From Caloramator australicus RC3 (GTDB lineage: Bacteria; Bacillota; Clostridia; Clostridiales; Caloramatoraceae), in assembly GCF_000297115.1 (NCBI RefSeq), contig NZ_CAKP01000002.1, positions 1 through 42,264 of the forward strand: 42,264 nucleotides of DNA, in the 5' to 3' direction. Every line of letters begins with the position of its first letter. Position 1 is the first letter of the stretch. The notes under the pieces were generated by a model. The model saw only the letters and a program-made list of their open reading frames with translations. It ran no database searches and had not been told where the DNA came from. Below are positions 16,539 to 25,253 of the stretch, piece by piece. The position numbers were made by a program, and so were the translations under genes.

Positions 16539-17705
16539 ATGTCGATTTACGATGAAGCCCTATCCTTTCATGAAAAAGTAAAAGGAAAGATAGAAGTAAT
16601 ATCAAGGGTTGAAGTTAATAATTCTAATGAACTGTCCCTCGCCTATACGCCTGGAGTTGCACAGCCCTGTCTTGAGATACAAAAAGATCCAGATAAAGCC
16701 TACATATATACAAGAAAGTGGAATACTGTTGCTGTAATATCCGACGGAAGTGCCGTATTAGGCCTTGGTGATATAGGTCCTTTAGCAAGCCTTCCAGTCA
16801 TGGAGGGTAAATGCGTCCTTTTTAAAAAATTTGCAGATGTTGATGCATTTCCTATTGTCATAGATTCTAAAGATGTTGATGAGATAGTTGAAACAATCGT
16901 TAGAATATCAAAGGGATTTGGTGGCATAAATTTAGAGGATATATCTGCACCAAGATGTTTTGAAATAGAAAGAAAACTCAAGGAAAGACTTGACATTCCA
17001 GTGTTTCACGACGATCAGCACGGAACGGCAGTTGTAACATTAGCTGCCCTTACTAATGCCCTTAAGATAGTAAATAAAAAACTAAATGAAATAAAAATCG
17101 TTGTAAACGGTGCAGGTGCCGCAGGAACAGCAATTACTAAACTTCTTTTGTCGGCAGGCGCTAAAAACATTATACTTTGCGACAAAAAAGGAGTTTTAGA
17201 TCCTAATAGTGATATTGATAATGCTAAAAGGGAACTTGCAAACCTTACAAACCCAAACGGTGAAAGGGGCCTTTTAAAGAATGTTATAAGGGGTGCTGAT
17301 GTATTTATTGGAGTTTCTGCTCCTAATGTTTTAACAGCTGAAATGGTAAAAACTATGAACAAAGATTCAATAATTTTTGCCATGGCAAACCCAACGCCAG
17401 AGATTTTCCCTGATGAGGCAAAAAAATCCGGGGCAAGAATTGTAGGAACAGGAAGGTCTGACTTTGATAATCAAATTAACAACGTCCTTGCCTTTCCTGG
17501 AATTTTTAGAGGTGCCCTAGATGCAAGGGCAAGGGAAATTAATGAAGATATGAAAATAGCAGCAGCCCTTGCTATTGCAAATTCCGTAGAAGAAGATAAA
17601 TTAAATGAAAATTATATTATTCCAAAGGCCTTTGACCTTAAAGTACAAAAGGAAGTTGCAAAGGCTGTTTACGATGCTGCTATAAAAAATAAGGCAATAA
17701 AATAA
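16539..17705 (+). CDS. NAD(P)-dependent malic enzyme
   Basis: A 388-residue malic enzyme of the short bacterial type. It has LSLAYTPGVAQPC at about residue 30, the catalytic Tyr/Lys region (GSAVLGLGDIGPLASLPVMEG with Lys after it), the metal-binding INLEDISAPRCFEIE and HDDQHGTAVV, and a Rossmann motif VVNGAGAAGTAITKLLL. It decarboxylates malate to pyruvate and makes NAD(P)H in the cytoplasm. The ATG at 16539 with AAGGAGA upstream is chosen; a longer open frame reaching back into the IS end is not protein. It stands alone between the IS and a convergent terminator. Confidence 0.94.
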   Translation: MSIYDEALSFHEKVKGKIEVISRVEVNNSNELSLAYTPGVAQPCLEIQKDPDKAYIYTRKWNTVAVISDGSAVLGLGDIGPLASLPVMEGKCVLFKKFADVDAFPIVIDSKDVDEIVETIVRISKGFGGINLEDISAPRCFEIERKLKERLDIPVFHDDQHGTAVVTLAALTNALKIVNKKLNEIKIVVNGAGAAGTAITKLLLSAGAKNIILCDKKGVLDPNSDIDNAKRELANLTNPNGERGLLKNVIRGADVFIGVSAPNVLTAEMVKTMNKDSIIFAMANPTPEIFPDEAKKSGARIVGTGRSDFDNQINNVLAFPGIFRGALDARAREINEDMKIAAALAIANSVEEDKLNENYIIPKAFDLKVQKEVAKAVYDAAIKNKAIK

Positions 17706-17729
17706 AGGTGGGAAAATCCCACCTTTATT
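17701..17729. terminator. Bidirectional terminator between malic enzyme and murA
   Basis: AATAAAGGTGGG and CCCACCTTTATT form a 12-base stem around AAAAT that overlaps the stop codons of both converging genes and has A/T tails on each side. It serves both strands. Confidence 0.85.
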
Positions 17730-19005
17730 CAAAATATTCTCTATTGTCGGTTATCCTAATTATGCTAGCACCTAGTTTTCTTAACTTTTCTTCTATTTTT
17801 TCGTAGCCTCTATCTATATGCCTTACATGTGTAACTGTTGTCGTCCCTTCCGCTGCAAGACCAGCTATAACAAGGGCTGCACCTGCCCTAAGGTCAGTTG
17901 CCATAACCTCAGCCCCTGAGAGCCTTTCAATTCCATCTATTATTGCTATTTTCCCTTCAACCTTTATATTCGCTCCCATCCTCTTTAGCTCATCAACATG
18001 TTTAAATCTTCCTTCCCAAATGCTCTCTGTAACAATGCTTCTTCCTTCTGATACTGAAAGTAATGTTGTAAAGGGCTGCTGAATGTCCGTTGGGAATCCT
18101 GGATAAGGAAGGGTCTTTATATTTACTGCCTTTGGTCTTTTATCGCAGCTAACCCTTATAGAGTCCTCACACTCTTCAACATTAACTCCCATTTCTATAA
18201 GCTTTGCAGTCATAGATTCAAGATGCTTTGGGATAACGTTTTTAATTAGAACATCTCCTTTTGTGATGGCTGCCGCAACCATGTATGTTCCTGCCTCTAT
18301 TTGATCCGGTATTACAGTATAGTCGCATCCCCTTAGCTTATCTACCCCAACTATTTTTATAACATCAGTTCCAGCACCCTTTATATTTGCTCCCATCGAG
18401 TTTAAAAAGTTTGCAACGTCAACGACATGAGGCTCCCTTGCAGCATTTTCAATTACAGTGATTCCTTCTGCCTTGCAGGCTGCAAGCATTATATTTATAG
18501 TAGCACCAACTGAAACAACATCAAGATATATATTTGCACCCTTAAGCCCATTTGGTGCTTCAGCCTTGATATATCCATGTTCTATTGTAACCTTTGCTCC
18601 TAAGGCTTCAAATCCCTTTATATGCTGATCTATAGGCCTTACCCCTATTGAACATCCTCCTGGGAAGGCAACTTCTGCTTTTTTATATTTTCCAAGAAGT
18701 GCCCCTAAAAGGTAATAGGATGCCCTCATCGTCCTTACATTTTCACCATGGGCGCTATATGTTTTAATTGTATTTGGATTTATCTTAACATGCCCATCCC
18801 TTTCAGAAGTTAAAGATATCCCCATATCTATCATTATATTTTCAAGGCATTTAACATCATGTATATCAGGGATATTATCTATATTACAAAGGCCATCATC
18901 CGCTAAAATAGAAGCAGGAAGTATAGCAACAGCAGCATTTTTGGCACCGCTTATATTCACTTCTCCAAACAGCCTTTTTCCACCTTCTATCTGTAGTTTA
19001 TCCAT
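17725..19005 (-). CDS. murA: UDP-N-acetylglucosamine 1-carboxyvinyltransferase MurA
   Basis: About 426 residues, the family length. It starts [20 protein letters not shown], with the Lys-Asn pair of [13 protein letters not shown], the catalytic Cys in [16 protein letters not shown] at about residue 114 (the residue alkylated by fosfomycin in the family), [14 protein letters not shown], and [14 protein letters not shown] near the end. It transfers enolpyruvate to UDP-GlcNAc, the first committed step of peptidoglycan synthesis. The ATG at 19005 is chosen; a GTG two codons upstream (19011) overlaps the purine-rich region and is also possible. It is divergent from the LysR gene. Confidence 0.95.
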   Translation of the reverse strand: MDKLQIEGGKRLFGEVNISGAKNAAVAILPASILADDGLCNIDNIPDIHDVKCLENIMIDMGISLTSERDGHVKINPNTIKTYSAHGENVRTMRASYYLLGALLGKYKKAEVAFPGGCSIGVRPIDQHIKGFEALGAKVTIEHGYIKAEAPNGLKGANIYLDVVSVGATINIMLAACKAEGITVIENAAREPHVVDVANFLNSMGANIKGAGTDVIKIVGVDKLRGCDYTVIPDQIEAGTYMVAAAITKGDVLIKNVIPKHLESMTAKLIEMGVNVEECEDSIRVSCDKRPKAVNIKTLPYPGFPTDIQQPFTTLLSVSEGRSIVTESIWEGRFKHVDELKRMGANIKVEGKIAIIDGIERLSGAEVMATDLRAGAALVIAGLAAEGTTTVTHVRHIDRGYEKIEEKLRKLGASIIRITDNREYFE

Positions 19006-19052
19006 CTCCACCCATCCTTTGCTCTTCTATAAACTATAAATCCGTAACTTTT

Positions 19053-19081
19053 ATTATATCATTTTCTTCTTCTTAATGTAA
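19053..19081 (-). promoter_or_regulatory. Possible promoter of murA
   Basis: TTACAT (19076-19081), 17-base spacer, TATAAT (19053-19058) on the minus strand. The -35 is weak, the -10 perfect. Confidence 0.45.
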
Positions 19082-19133
19082 CTACTTTTTTCTGGTAAAT
19101 TATAAAGTTTATCGTTTTTTTAAATATTTACTA

Positions 19134-19162
19134 TTGAAAGTATTTATAAAATAAAATATATT
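19134..19162 (+). promoter_or_regulatory. Possible promoter of the LysR gene
   Basis: TTGAAA (19134-19139), 17-base spacer, TATATT (19157-19162), followed by the ribosome binding site AGGGGGTGG at 19169-19177. Confidence 0.5.
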
Positions 19163-19181
19163 TAAATTAGGGGGTGGATCA

Positions 19182-20054
19182 ATGGATTTTAAACAAATTG
19201 AAGCTTTTATCAACGTAGCTAAATTTAAAAGTTTTTCTAAAGCAGCCGAAGCAATATTCCTATCCCAGCCGACTATAAGCGCCCATATATCAAACCTTGA
19301 AAAGGAACTTAATACAACTTTGTTTGACAGAAGCAGCAAGGAAGTTAATTTAACTCCCGCAGGAAAAATATTTTTCGACTATGCCCTAAACCTTTTAAAC
19401 ATTAGAAACAACGCAATATATTCCATAAACGAATTTCAAAAAAATATTTCAGGAAAATTAAATATTGCCTCCAGCACAACGCCCTGTAGATTTTTATTAC
19501 CATCTTTGGTTAAAAAATTCACAGAAAATTATCCCTCTGTAGACTTTGACGTTAAGGAGGACAGCACTAAAAACGTAATAGAACTTGTTTTAAATGGAGA
19601 TGTTGAGCTTGGTATAGTTGGAGAGACTATATGCGATGAAAGACTTGAGTATAAAAAAATAGCTGATGATAATCTTATACTGATAAGTTCTCCCGATGTT
19701 CCTTCAATAGATAGCTTAGAAGATATGATTAAAGAAAAATTCATCTTAAGGGAGAGCGGTTCTGCCACAAGGAATGTTTTCGAAGAATTTTTAAATTCTA
19801 ATGGACTTTTAGAAAAGATAAAAGTTGCTATTGAAACAAGTAGCCTCGAGGCAGTATTGCAATTTGTAAAGAATGGACTTGGCGTTTCTGTCGTTTCTGA
19901 ACTTGCCTGTGAAGATTATATTAAGGCAGGTTATATAAAAAAGCATGATGTCAAAAATCTAGACTTAAAAAGGAATATTTATTTAGTCCTCCATCAAAAA
20001 AGGACCCTTTCACCTGCAGCAAGGGCCTTTAAGGAATTTATAAGTAACATTTAA
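19182..20054 (+). CDS. LysR-family transcriptional regulator
   Basis: A 290-residue LysR regulator. The winged helix-turn-helix occupies the first 60 residues (MDFKQIEAFINVAKFKSFSK, then AAEAIFLSQPTISAHISNLE), and the co-inducer domain follows with SGKLNIASSTTPCRFLLPSL, a DVELGIVGE strand and VKNGLGVSVVSELA. It resembles the subgroup that includes CysL-like and selenium-metabolism-linked regulators of Clostridia, but the target is unknown: the divergent neighbour is murA, and no biosynthetic operon is next to it. It could control itself, murA, or the subtilase gene 89 bases downstream. Confidence 0.9.
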   Translation: MDFKQIEAFINVAKFKSFSKAAEAIFLSQPTISAHISNLEKELNTTLFDRSSKEVNLTPAGKIFFDYALNLLNIRNNAIYSINEFQKNISGKLNIASSTTPCRFLLPSLVKKFTENYPSVDFDVKEDSTKNVIELVLNGDVELGIVGETICDERLEYKKIADDNLILISSPDVPSIDSLEDMIKEKFILRESGSATRNVFEEFLNSNGLLEKIKVAIETSSLEAVLQFVKNGLGVSVVSELACEDYIKAGYIKKHDVKNLDLKRNIYLVLHQKRTLSPAARAFKEFISNI

Positions 20055-20143
20055 AGGAATTTTGCATATAATATAATGCATAAATTTTTAGAGGGTTAAT
20101 ATGTTTTTTTAAATAAAAAATTGACCCCTATTTAAAAAACTTA

Positions 20144-21274
20144 ATGAAGATCAATTTAAAAAGCAAAATTCCAGTTATCATATCCTTAAGGGAAGACTCT
20201 AAAAAAATAAAAAGTAAAATAACCTCATCAAACGGTAAAATAAAATGGGAATATGAAAACATAAAAGCTATATCCTGTGAGCTTTCATCCCTTTCTATAG
20301 ATTATATAACTGAATATCCCGAGGTTTCCTTTATATGTTATGACTATAAGGGTAATCTTTGCTTGAAAAATGCTGAAAAACTTATAGGTTTAAGTTATCC
20401 TAAACTTTTCAAATTAACAGGAAAGGGTATAGGAATAGGTATAGTAGACACTGGAGTATATCCTCATCCAGACCTTACAATTAAGCGAAATGCTATAATT
20501 TTTTTTAAGGATTTAATAAACGGAATTGAAAAGCCCTATGACGATAATGGACATGGAACATTTATATCAGGGTGTATTGCAGCCTCTAAATATACCTCAG
20601 ATATCGAAGGAATAGCACCTGATTCTAATATTGTTATGATAAAGGCCTTCGATGCCTCTGGAAAGGGATTTTTATCGGATGTAATTAAGGCTATTGATAT
20701 TCTAATAAGCAATTCTGAAAGTCTCAATATAAGGATAATTAATCTTCCCTTTGAATTCGACATAAATGTAAACATCAATCCATTAGAGGAGATAATTAAA
20801 ATAGCTCTTTCAAAGAATATCACAGTAGTGGTTCCTTCCGGAAACTCAGGACCCCAAAGTTTTTCCATTTATTGCCCGGGAAATATCGATGAGGTAATAA
20901 CCGTCGGCGGTGTCGAGTTCGGTGGAAATATGAAAAATATAAGAGTTTGTAGTTTCTCTGGAAGGGGACCTACTTTTAAAAAAACCGTAAAGCCAGATAT
21001 TGTAATGCTGGCATCCAACGTTAAATCATTGGCTTCCGATATAACATATATCCCTGGCAGAACATCAAATTTGTTAAATGCATATACTGTTAAATCCGGG
21101 ACGTCCATCGCTTCTGCTATAATTTCAGGTGCAATTGCAGTAATTTTAGAGAAAACCCCCGATTTAACTCCAAAGGACATAAAATCAATTTTAAGCCTTT
21201 CAACAATAGGAATTGGGGAAGATAAATACTCACAAGGGAAAGGATTATTTGTTTTTGACAAGATATTAAAGTAA
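20144..21274 (+). CDS. Subtilisin-like serine peptidase (S8), no signal peptide
   Basis: A 376-residue S8 protease with all catalytic residues: Asp in GIGIVDTGVYPHPDL (about 105), His in DDNGHGTFISGCIA (about 140), oxyanion Asn in VVPSGNSGPQ, and Ser in SGTSIASAIISGAIAV (about 325). The first 80 residues resemble an inhibitor-like prodomain, but there is no signal peptide or membrane segment, which suggests a cytoplasmic or unconventionally released enzyme. The ATG lacks a convincing ribosome binding site; the nearest purine-rich sequence (GAGGG, 20091-20095) serves a four-codon mini-frame. Substrate and role are unknown. Confidence 0.88.
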   Translation: MKINLKSKIPVIISLREDSKKIKSKITSSNGKIKWEYENIKAISCELSSLSIDYITEYPEVSFICYDYKGNLCLKNAEKLIGLSYPKLFKLTGKGIGIGIVDTGVYPHPDLTIKRNAIIFFKDLINGIEKPYDDNGHGTFISGCIAASKYTSDIEGIAPDSNIVMIKAFDASGKGFLSDVIKAIDILISNSESLNIRIINLPFEFDINVNINPLEEIIKIALSKNITVVVPSGNSGPQSFSIYCPGNIDEVITVGGVEFGGNMKNIRVCSFSGRGPTFKKTVKPDIVMLASNVKSLASDITYIPGRTSNLLNAYTVKSGTSIASAIISGAIAVILEKTPDLTPKDIKSILSLSTIGIGEDKYSQGKGLFVFDKILK

Positions 21275-21280
21275 AAGATA

Positions 21281-21314
21281 GAGCCCTTTATCTTATATAA
21301 AAGATAAAGGGCTC
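21281..21314. terminator. Bidirectional terminator between the S8 and M23 peptidase genes
   Basis: GAGCCCTTTATCTT and AAGATAAAGGGCTC form a 14-base perfect stem around ATATAA between two converging genes. The T-run is short on both strands, but the stem is very stable. Confidence 0.75.
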
Positions 21315-21317
21315 TTG

Positions 21318-22700
21318 TTATCTTATATATTTTAAAGGGTTTTTAGGAACGCCGTTTTTTCTAACCTCAAAATGAAGGTGGGGCCCTGTTGAACGACCTG
21401 TGCTTCCTACTGCTGCTATCTTTTGTCCCCTATCTATATATTCGCCTATGCTAACATATATTTTACTTGCATGTCCGTATACTGTATGGTAGCCATCACC
21501 ATGTTTTAAAATAACGCACTTTCCATAGCCACTTTTCCAGCCGGCAAATACAACCTTCCCTGAAGCTGCAGCGTATATAGGTGTCCCTGTTGGGGCTGCA
21601 ATATCTACACCCTCATGCATTCTTCCCCATCTATATCCAAATCTTGATGTTATCCTTCCCCTTGATGGCCTTATAAAGCCTCCAAAGGCCATGTAGGAGG
21701 AACTTGTTTTCTTCCCACCAACGATTAAAATTTCGTCCTTAGGTTCTTTTAAAACTTTGGAAGATAAAACATCCTCTTGAATTACGTCATCGTTTAATAT
21801 ATAAACCTTCTTTTCAACATGGGCAAGACCATTTTTTCCTTCTTCCTTAACTTTTTCTATGCCTTGTTTTAAGCTTTTATCGATTATCTTCTTTGTATCG
21901 TAGGGTATTTCTTCCTTGGCATTTATAATAGCTACAATTTCAACATTAACGTATGGCTTTTTCTTTATGAATTTAATCTTTTGTCCTATCTGGATCTTAT
22001 CTATATTAAGATCAGGGTTTGCAAGTTTAATATCCTCGATAGAAATGTCGTTTTTCAAGGAAATGTCCCAAACGGTGTCTCCCTGTTTTACTTCATATTC
22101 ATAGGTTAGCATTTGTCCGTCTGCAATCTTTTGAAGGATATCATCTATATCCATTGTATTTTTGTAGTAGTCAAAGGTTTCAACAGCCTCAATGTTTTCC
22201 TTTATAGTAGCTGAGATTATCTTCACATCCCCCTGAACCTTTGGATAATAGTATTTTTTAATTTTGTCTAAGAGATTTTGATAATCCTCATAATATTTTA
22301 CCTTTGCTATTTCCTCTCCGTTTATCTTGATGCTATATACCCTTGCCTTAAGTCCCAGCCTTTCTCTTATATTATATTCCAATTCCTTTTCAGATAAAAA
22401 GTTAGTCTTTAGAAAATTTACCCTTTCATAGGATATTGAATTTAAAGGAGTTTCACCCTCGGTTTCCTTAATGGAATTTAAAACATTTTTATATGTCTCA
22501 ATACCTTTAACCACACCAATATTGCTGCCGTTTATCTTTATTATGTAGGCAGACTCCTTGTCTATATTTATATCAATGCAGCTTATTGCAACGAATATTC
22601 CAACTAAAAAGCCCAGGATAGAAAAAATGTCGATTTTTTTGTAAAATTTAAGGTTTTTGGATAATTTTGATAAAAAATCAACTTTACCTTCTCCTTGCAC
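21318..22700 (-). CDS. Membrane-anchored M23 endopeptidase with LysM and G5 domains
   Basis: A 460-residue envelope protein. One transmembrane segment lies at about residues 28-45 (IFSILGFLVGIFVAISCI), two mixed alpha/beta repeats follow, then a LysM domain at about 205-250 (YEVKQGDTVWDISLKN), a G5-like domain at about 255-330, and a C-terminal M23 domain at about 345-460 with zinc ligands in GRMHEGVDIAAPTGTP and HLHFEVR. It should cut peptidoglycan cross-bridges outside the cell. The GTG start has AGGGGG seven bases upstream. It could be a growth or sporulation hydrolase; nothing here decides that. Confidence 0.9.
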   Translation of the reverse strand: MQGEGKVDFLSKLSKNLKFYKKIDIFSILGFLVGIFVAISCIDINIDKESAYIIKINGSNIGVVKGIETYKNVLNSIKETEGETPLNSISYERVNFLKTNFLSEKELEYNIRERLGLKARVYSIKINGEEIAKVKYYEDYQNLLDKIKKYYYPKVQGDVKIISATIKENIEAVETFDYYKNTMDIDDILQKIADGQMLTYEYEVKQGDTVWDISLKNDISIEDIKLANPDLNIDKIQIGQKIKFIKKKPYVNVEIVAIINAKEEIPYDTKKIIDKSLKQGIEKVKEEGKNGLAHVEKKVYILNDDVIQEDVLSSKVLKEPKDEILIVGGKKTSSSYMAFGGFIRPSRGRITSRFGYRWGRMHEGVDIAAPTGTPIYAAASGKVVFAGWKSGYGKCVILKHGDGYHTVYGHASKIYVSIGEYIDRGQKIAAVGSTGRSTGPHLHFEVRKNGVPKNPLKYIR

Positions 22701-22735
22701 CTTCTTTCCCCCTTTCTCTTTAGCTCACATTTTTT

Positions 22736-22764
22736 AGTATACAATAATAAAAAAATTTTTGCAA
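22736..22764 (-). promoter_or_regulatory. Promoter of the M23 peptidase gene
   Basis: TTGCAA (22759-22764), 17-base spacer, TATACT (22736-22741) on the minus strand. Confidence 0.55.
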
Positions 22765-22805
22765 CCTAGTATATTTTATGCAACATTTTAACTATTTATT
22801 TCTAT

Positions 22806-22834
22806 TTGTTTTAACCCCCTTAAACTGATATAAT
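22806..22834 (+). promoter_or_regulatory. Promoter of dnaD-dnaC
   Basis: TTGTTT (22806-22811), 17-base spacer, TATAAT (22829-22834), 31 bases before the dnaD start codon; AGAGGTGT is the ribosome binding site. Confidence 0.55.
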
Positions 22835-22865
22835 ATATTAAAGCAATAAAAAGAGGTGTATCACC

Positions 22866-23795
22866 ATGGCAAATATTAAAATTAATTCTCCATTGCTGGA
22901 TTTTATTCCTGTTCCCTATGAATTTTTTGAAAAACATCTCAAGGATATAAACGGTGACTTTTTAAAGGTTTACCTTATGATATTAAAATTAGCCTATGAT
23001 GGTCTTGAAATCCCAACATATAAATTAGCAAAGGATCTTAATATGCTCGAGGGTGATGTTATAAAGGCAATTGAATACCTTCAGGAAATAGGAATACTAC
23101 TTGTTAACAGCGACGGCTCCTTGTCCTTTACCCACTCAAGGAGAAACGATTTTTCCCAAAGCCTTCAAGAAATGCTTATAAATATAGAAAAAATAATTGC
23201 AAGGCCTTTGTCAACTAAGGAAATTTCAACGTTTATTGGATTTGTAGAGGATTTTAAATTTCCACCGGAGGTTGTTAATCTTTTGGTAGAATACTGTGCA
23301 TCAAAGCAAAAAACCGACATAAGATACATAGAAAAGGTTGCTATTGCTTGGCATGAAAGCAATATTAAAACCATTGAAGATGCACAGGCACATTTAAACC
23401 GATTTGATGAAAGGTGGAATAGATTTAAAGAAATACTTAATTTTATGGGGATTAAAGATTTAGAAATATCAAAACCTCAAGAGGAACTTCTTGATAAATG
23501 GATTTATGATTATAAATTTTCCGATGAACTTATTAAGGAAGCCTGTAGAATTTGCGTTAAAAGGATAAATGAAATTAATTTTAATTATATAGATGCCATA
23601 TTGAACGACTGGCACAAAAACAACATAGATTCATTGGATAAAATAAAAAGATATGATAAAAAACAAAAGGTTGCAAACAAGCAAACTCAAAATTATTTCA
23701 ACAGCTACGGCGGTCAGAGAAAATACGATATAAAGGAACTTGAAAAAATGCTCCTTTCAAGGAGGGATAACAGTGAGAAGCAGGATAATAGCTGA
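22866..23795 (+). CDS. dnaD: DnaD-domain primosome protein
   Basis: A 309-residue protein with an N-terminal winged-helix DnaD_N region (VPYEFFEKHLKDINGDFLKVYL, then GDVIKAIEYLQEIGILLV) and two DnaB_2/DnaD-type domains, each with the Y-x-x-x-I-x-x-x-W signature: YIEKVAIAWHESNIKT at about 157-172 and YIDAILNDWHKNNIDS at about 243-258. In Firmicutes such proteins bind DNA and help load the replicative helicase. The gene overlaps the start of dnaC, the helicase-loader gene, by 23 bases, so the two are translated together. Confidence 0.9.
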   Translation: MANIKINSPLLDFIPVPYEFFEKHLKDINGDFLKVYLMILKLAYDGLEIPTYKLAKDLNMLEGDVIKAIEYLQEIGILLVNSDGSLSFTHSRRNDFSQSLQEMLINIEKIIARPLSTKEISTFIGFVEDFKFPPEVVNLLVEYCASKQKTDIRYIEKVAIAWHESNIKTIEDAQAHLNRFDERWNRFKEILNFMGIKDLEISKPQEELLDKWIYDYKFSDELIKEACRICVKRINEINFNYIDAILNDWHKNNIDSLDKIKRYDKKQKVANKQTQNYFNSYGGQRKYDIKELEKMLLSRRDNSEKQDNS

Positions 23796-24765
23796 AATTA
23801 TGGAGGAGTATGAAAAGCTTCAAAATGAGGCAAAGGCAAAACAAAAGGAAAGAATTGAAAAGGTTTATTCAAAAATCCCAAGAATTAAAGAAATAGATGA
23901 TGAAATAAAAAAGCTTGGAATTTCGATGGCAATGGCTGTTGTAAGCGGTGAACAAGCAGAGAAAATAATACAAGAAACAAAGGAAAAAATAACTAATTTA
24001 AAAATAGAAAAAGGGGAGCTTTTATCCTTTTATAAAATTTCACTTGATTACATGGAAATCAAATATAAATGTGAAAAATGTAAAGACACTGGATTTATAG
24101 GTTCGGAAAAGTGCTCCTGCTTTAAACAAAAGCTGATAGATAAACTTTACCAGCAGTCAAATTTAAAAGAAATTCTTAAAAGGGAAAACTTCGATACCTT
24201 TGATATAAGTCTTTATTCAACTGAAATTTATCCTGGAGAAGCTACATCACCAAGAAAAAACATGGAAAGGATTTTTACCGATTGTCTTAATTTTGTCCAA
24301 AACTTTGATAATATAGACAGAAGCCTCTTTTTCTATGGAGGTTCTGGTCTTGGTAAGACCTTTTTATCCCACTGTATAGCAAAGGACCTTTTGGATATGG
24401 GAAAGGTTGTTATATATCAGACTGCGCCAGATCTAATTAACATTATTAAAAATTCTAGATACGACGATAATTCTCAAAGGGAAGTAATTGAAGATATATT
24501 AGACTGCGATCTTTTAATTATAGATGACTTAGGAACCGAACCTAACAGCACAGGTTTATCTCAATTAGAACTATTTAACATATTAAATGCAAGGCTTTTA
24601 AAGAATAAAAAGATGATAATTTCCACAAATCTTCCCCTTGAAGACTTTGACTCCATATATGCCGAGAGGATAAAATCAAGGATATTCGGTTCCTTTGATG
24701 TTTATAAATTCTTTGGAGACGATATAAGAATTAAAAAGTGGATAACTAAATCTTCCGTATCATAA
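23773..24765 (+). CDS. dnaC: DnaC/DnaI-like helicase loader ATPase
   Basis: A 330-residue AAA+ protein. An N-terminal helical part is followed by a zinc-binding cluster (CEKCKDTGFIGSEKCSCF, about 103-120), Walker A YGGSGLGKTFLSH at about 193, Walker B LLIIDDLGTEPNS at about 250, and a sensor region KKMIISTNLPLEDF. It loads the replicative DNA helicase at origins or stalled forks. The GTG at 23773 is chosen because GGAGGG lies six bases upstream; eleven earlier codons inside dnaD lack a ribosome binding site. Confidence 0.93.
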   Translation: MRSRIIAEIMEEYEKLQNEAKAKQKERIEKVYSKIPRIKEIDDEIKKLGISMAMAVVSGEQAEKIIQETKEKITNLKIEKGELLSFYKISLDYMEIKYKCEKCKDTGFIGSEKCSCFKQKLIDKLYQQSNLKEILKRENFDTFDISLYSTEIYPGEATSPRKNMERIFTDCLNFVQNFDNIDRSLFFYGGSGLGKTFLSHCIAKDLLDMGKVVIYQTAPDLINIIKNSRYDDNSQREVIEDILDCDLLIIDDLGTEPNSTGLSQLELFNILNARLLKNKKMIISTNLPLEDFDSIYAERIKSRIFGSFDVYKFFGDDIRIKKWITKSSVS

Positions 24766-24792
24766 AAAGGTAGGCAAGAGCCTACCTTTTTT
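24764..24792 (+). terminator. Terminator of dnaD-dnaC
   Basis: AAAAAGGTAGGC and GCCTACCTTTTT arms around AAGA with a run of T, starting in the dnaC stop codon. Confidence 0.9.
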
Positions 24793-24801
24793 GTAAAAAC
24801 T

Positions 24802-24824
24802 AAAAACCCTAGCAAAAGCTAGGG
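24802..24824 (-). terminator. Terminator of the tRNA operon
   Basis: CCCTAGC and GCTAGGG arms around TTTT followed by TTTTT on the minus strand, 7 bases after the last tRNA gene. Confidence 0.85.
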
Positions 24825-24830
24825 CTTTTA

Positions 24831-24906
24831 TGGAGCCGGCTATAGGACTTGAACCTACAACCTACTGATTACAAGTCAGTTGCTCTACCGATTGAGCTAA
24901 GCCGGC
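24831..24906 (-). tRNA. tRNA-Thr (anticodon TGT)
   Basis: A complete cloverleaf on the minus strand: acceptor GCCGGCT with AGCCGGC, D-arm GCTC/GAGC, anticodon stem ACTGA/TCAGT with loop CTTGTAA, T-arm GTAGG-TTCAAGT-CCTAT, and an encoded 3' CCA. Last gene of a four-tRNA transcript. Confidence 0.95.
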
Positions 24907-24909
24907 ATA

Positions 24910-24986
24910 TGGCGACCCAGAAGGGGCTCGAACCCTCGACCTCCGGCGTGACAGGCCGGCACTCTAACCAACTGAGCTACTGGGCC
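24910..24986 (-). tRNA. tRNA-Asp (anticodon GTC)
   Basis: Cloverleaf on the minus strand: acceptor GGCCCAG paired with CTGGGTC, anticodon stem CCGGC/GCCGG with loop CTGTCAC, T-arm GAGGG-TTCGAGC-CCCTT, encoded CCA. Three bases separate it from the next tRNA. Confidence 0.95.
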
Positions 24987-24989
24987 GTA

Positions 24990-25065
24990 TGGTGGGCACC
25001 ACAGGGCTCGAACCTGTGACCCTCTGCTTGTAAGGCAGATGCTCTCCCAGCTGAGCTAGGCGCCC
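24990..25065 (-). tRNA. tRNA-Val (anticodon TAC)
   Basis: Cloverleaf on the minus strand: acceptor GGGCGCC with GGTGCCC, anticodon stem TCTGC/GCAGA with loop CTTACAA, T-arm ACAGG-TTCGAGC-CCTGT, encoded CCA. Confidence 0.95.
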
Positions 25066-25068
25066 AAA

Positions 25069-25143
25069 TGGTGACCCCTAGGGGATTCGAACCCCTGTTA
25101 CCACCGTGAAAGGGTGGTGTCTTAACCACTTGACCAAGGGGCC
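25069..25143 (-). tRNA. tRNA-Glu (anticodon TTC)
   Basis: Cloverleaf on the minus strand: acceptor GGCCCCT with AGGGGTC, anticodon stem CCACC/GGTGG with loop CTTTCAC, T-arm CAGGGG-TTCGAAT-CCCCTA region, encoded CCA. First gene of the cluster, directly after the promoter. Confidence 0.95.
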
Positions 25144-25157
25144 ACACAACATTTTCT

Positions 25158-25186
25158 ATTATACAATGACATAAAAAAATAGTCAA
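25158..25186 (-). promoter_or_regulatory. Promoter of the tRNA operon
   Basis: TTGACT (25181-25186), 17-base spacer, TATAAT (25158-25163) on the minus strand, 14 bases before the first tRNA base; a near-consensus promoter as expected for stable RNA. Confidence 0.8.
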
Positions 25187-25230
25187 TAATTTGCTCTAAA
25201 AATTTTTTCAAAATTCTTTAGAAAATTAAG

Positions 25231-25253
25231 GAATTAGACCCAAGGTCTAATTC
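25231..25253 (-). terminator. Terminator of the AGCS symporter gene
   Basis: GAATTAGACC and GGTCTAATTC arms overlap the stop codon; CTTAATTTTC follows on the minus strand, a moderate T-tract. Confidence 0.6.

Noticed and set aside
19005-20054. LysR gene as a dedicated regulator of the divergent murA
   Set aside because: No LysR-type T-N11-A motif could be singled out in the AT-rich gap, and murA is usually constitutive.
24977-25186. 69-codon open frame on the minus strand
   Set aside because: It only spans tRNA-Glu, tRNA-Val and part of tRNA-Asp plus the promoter.
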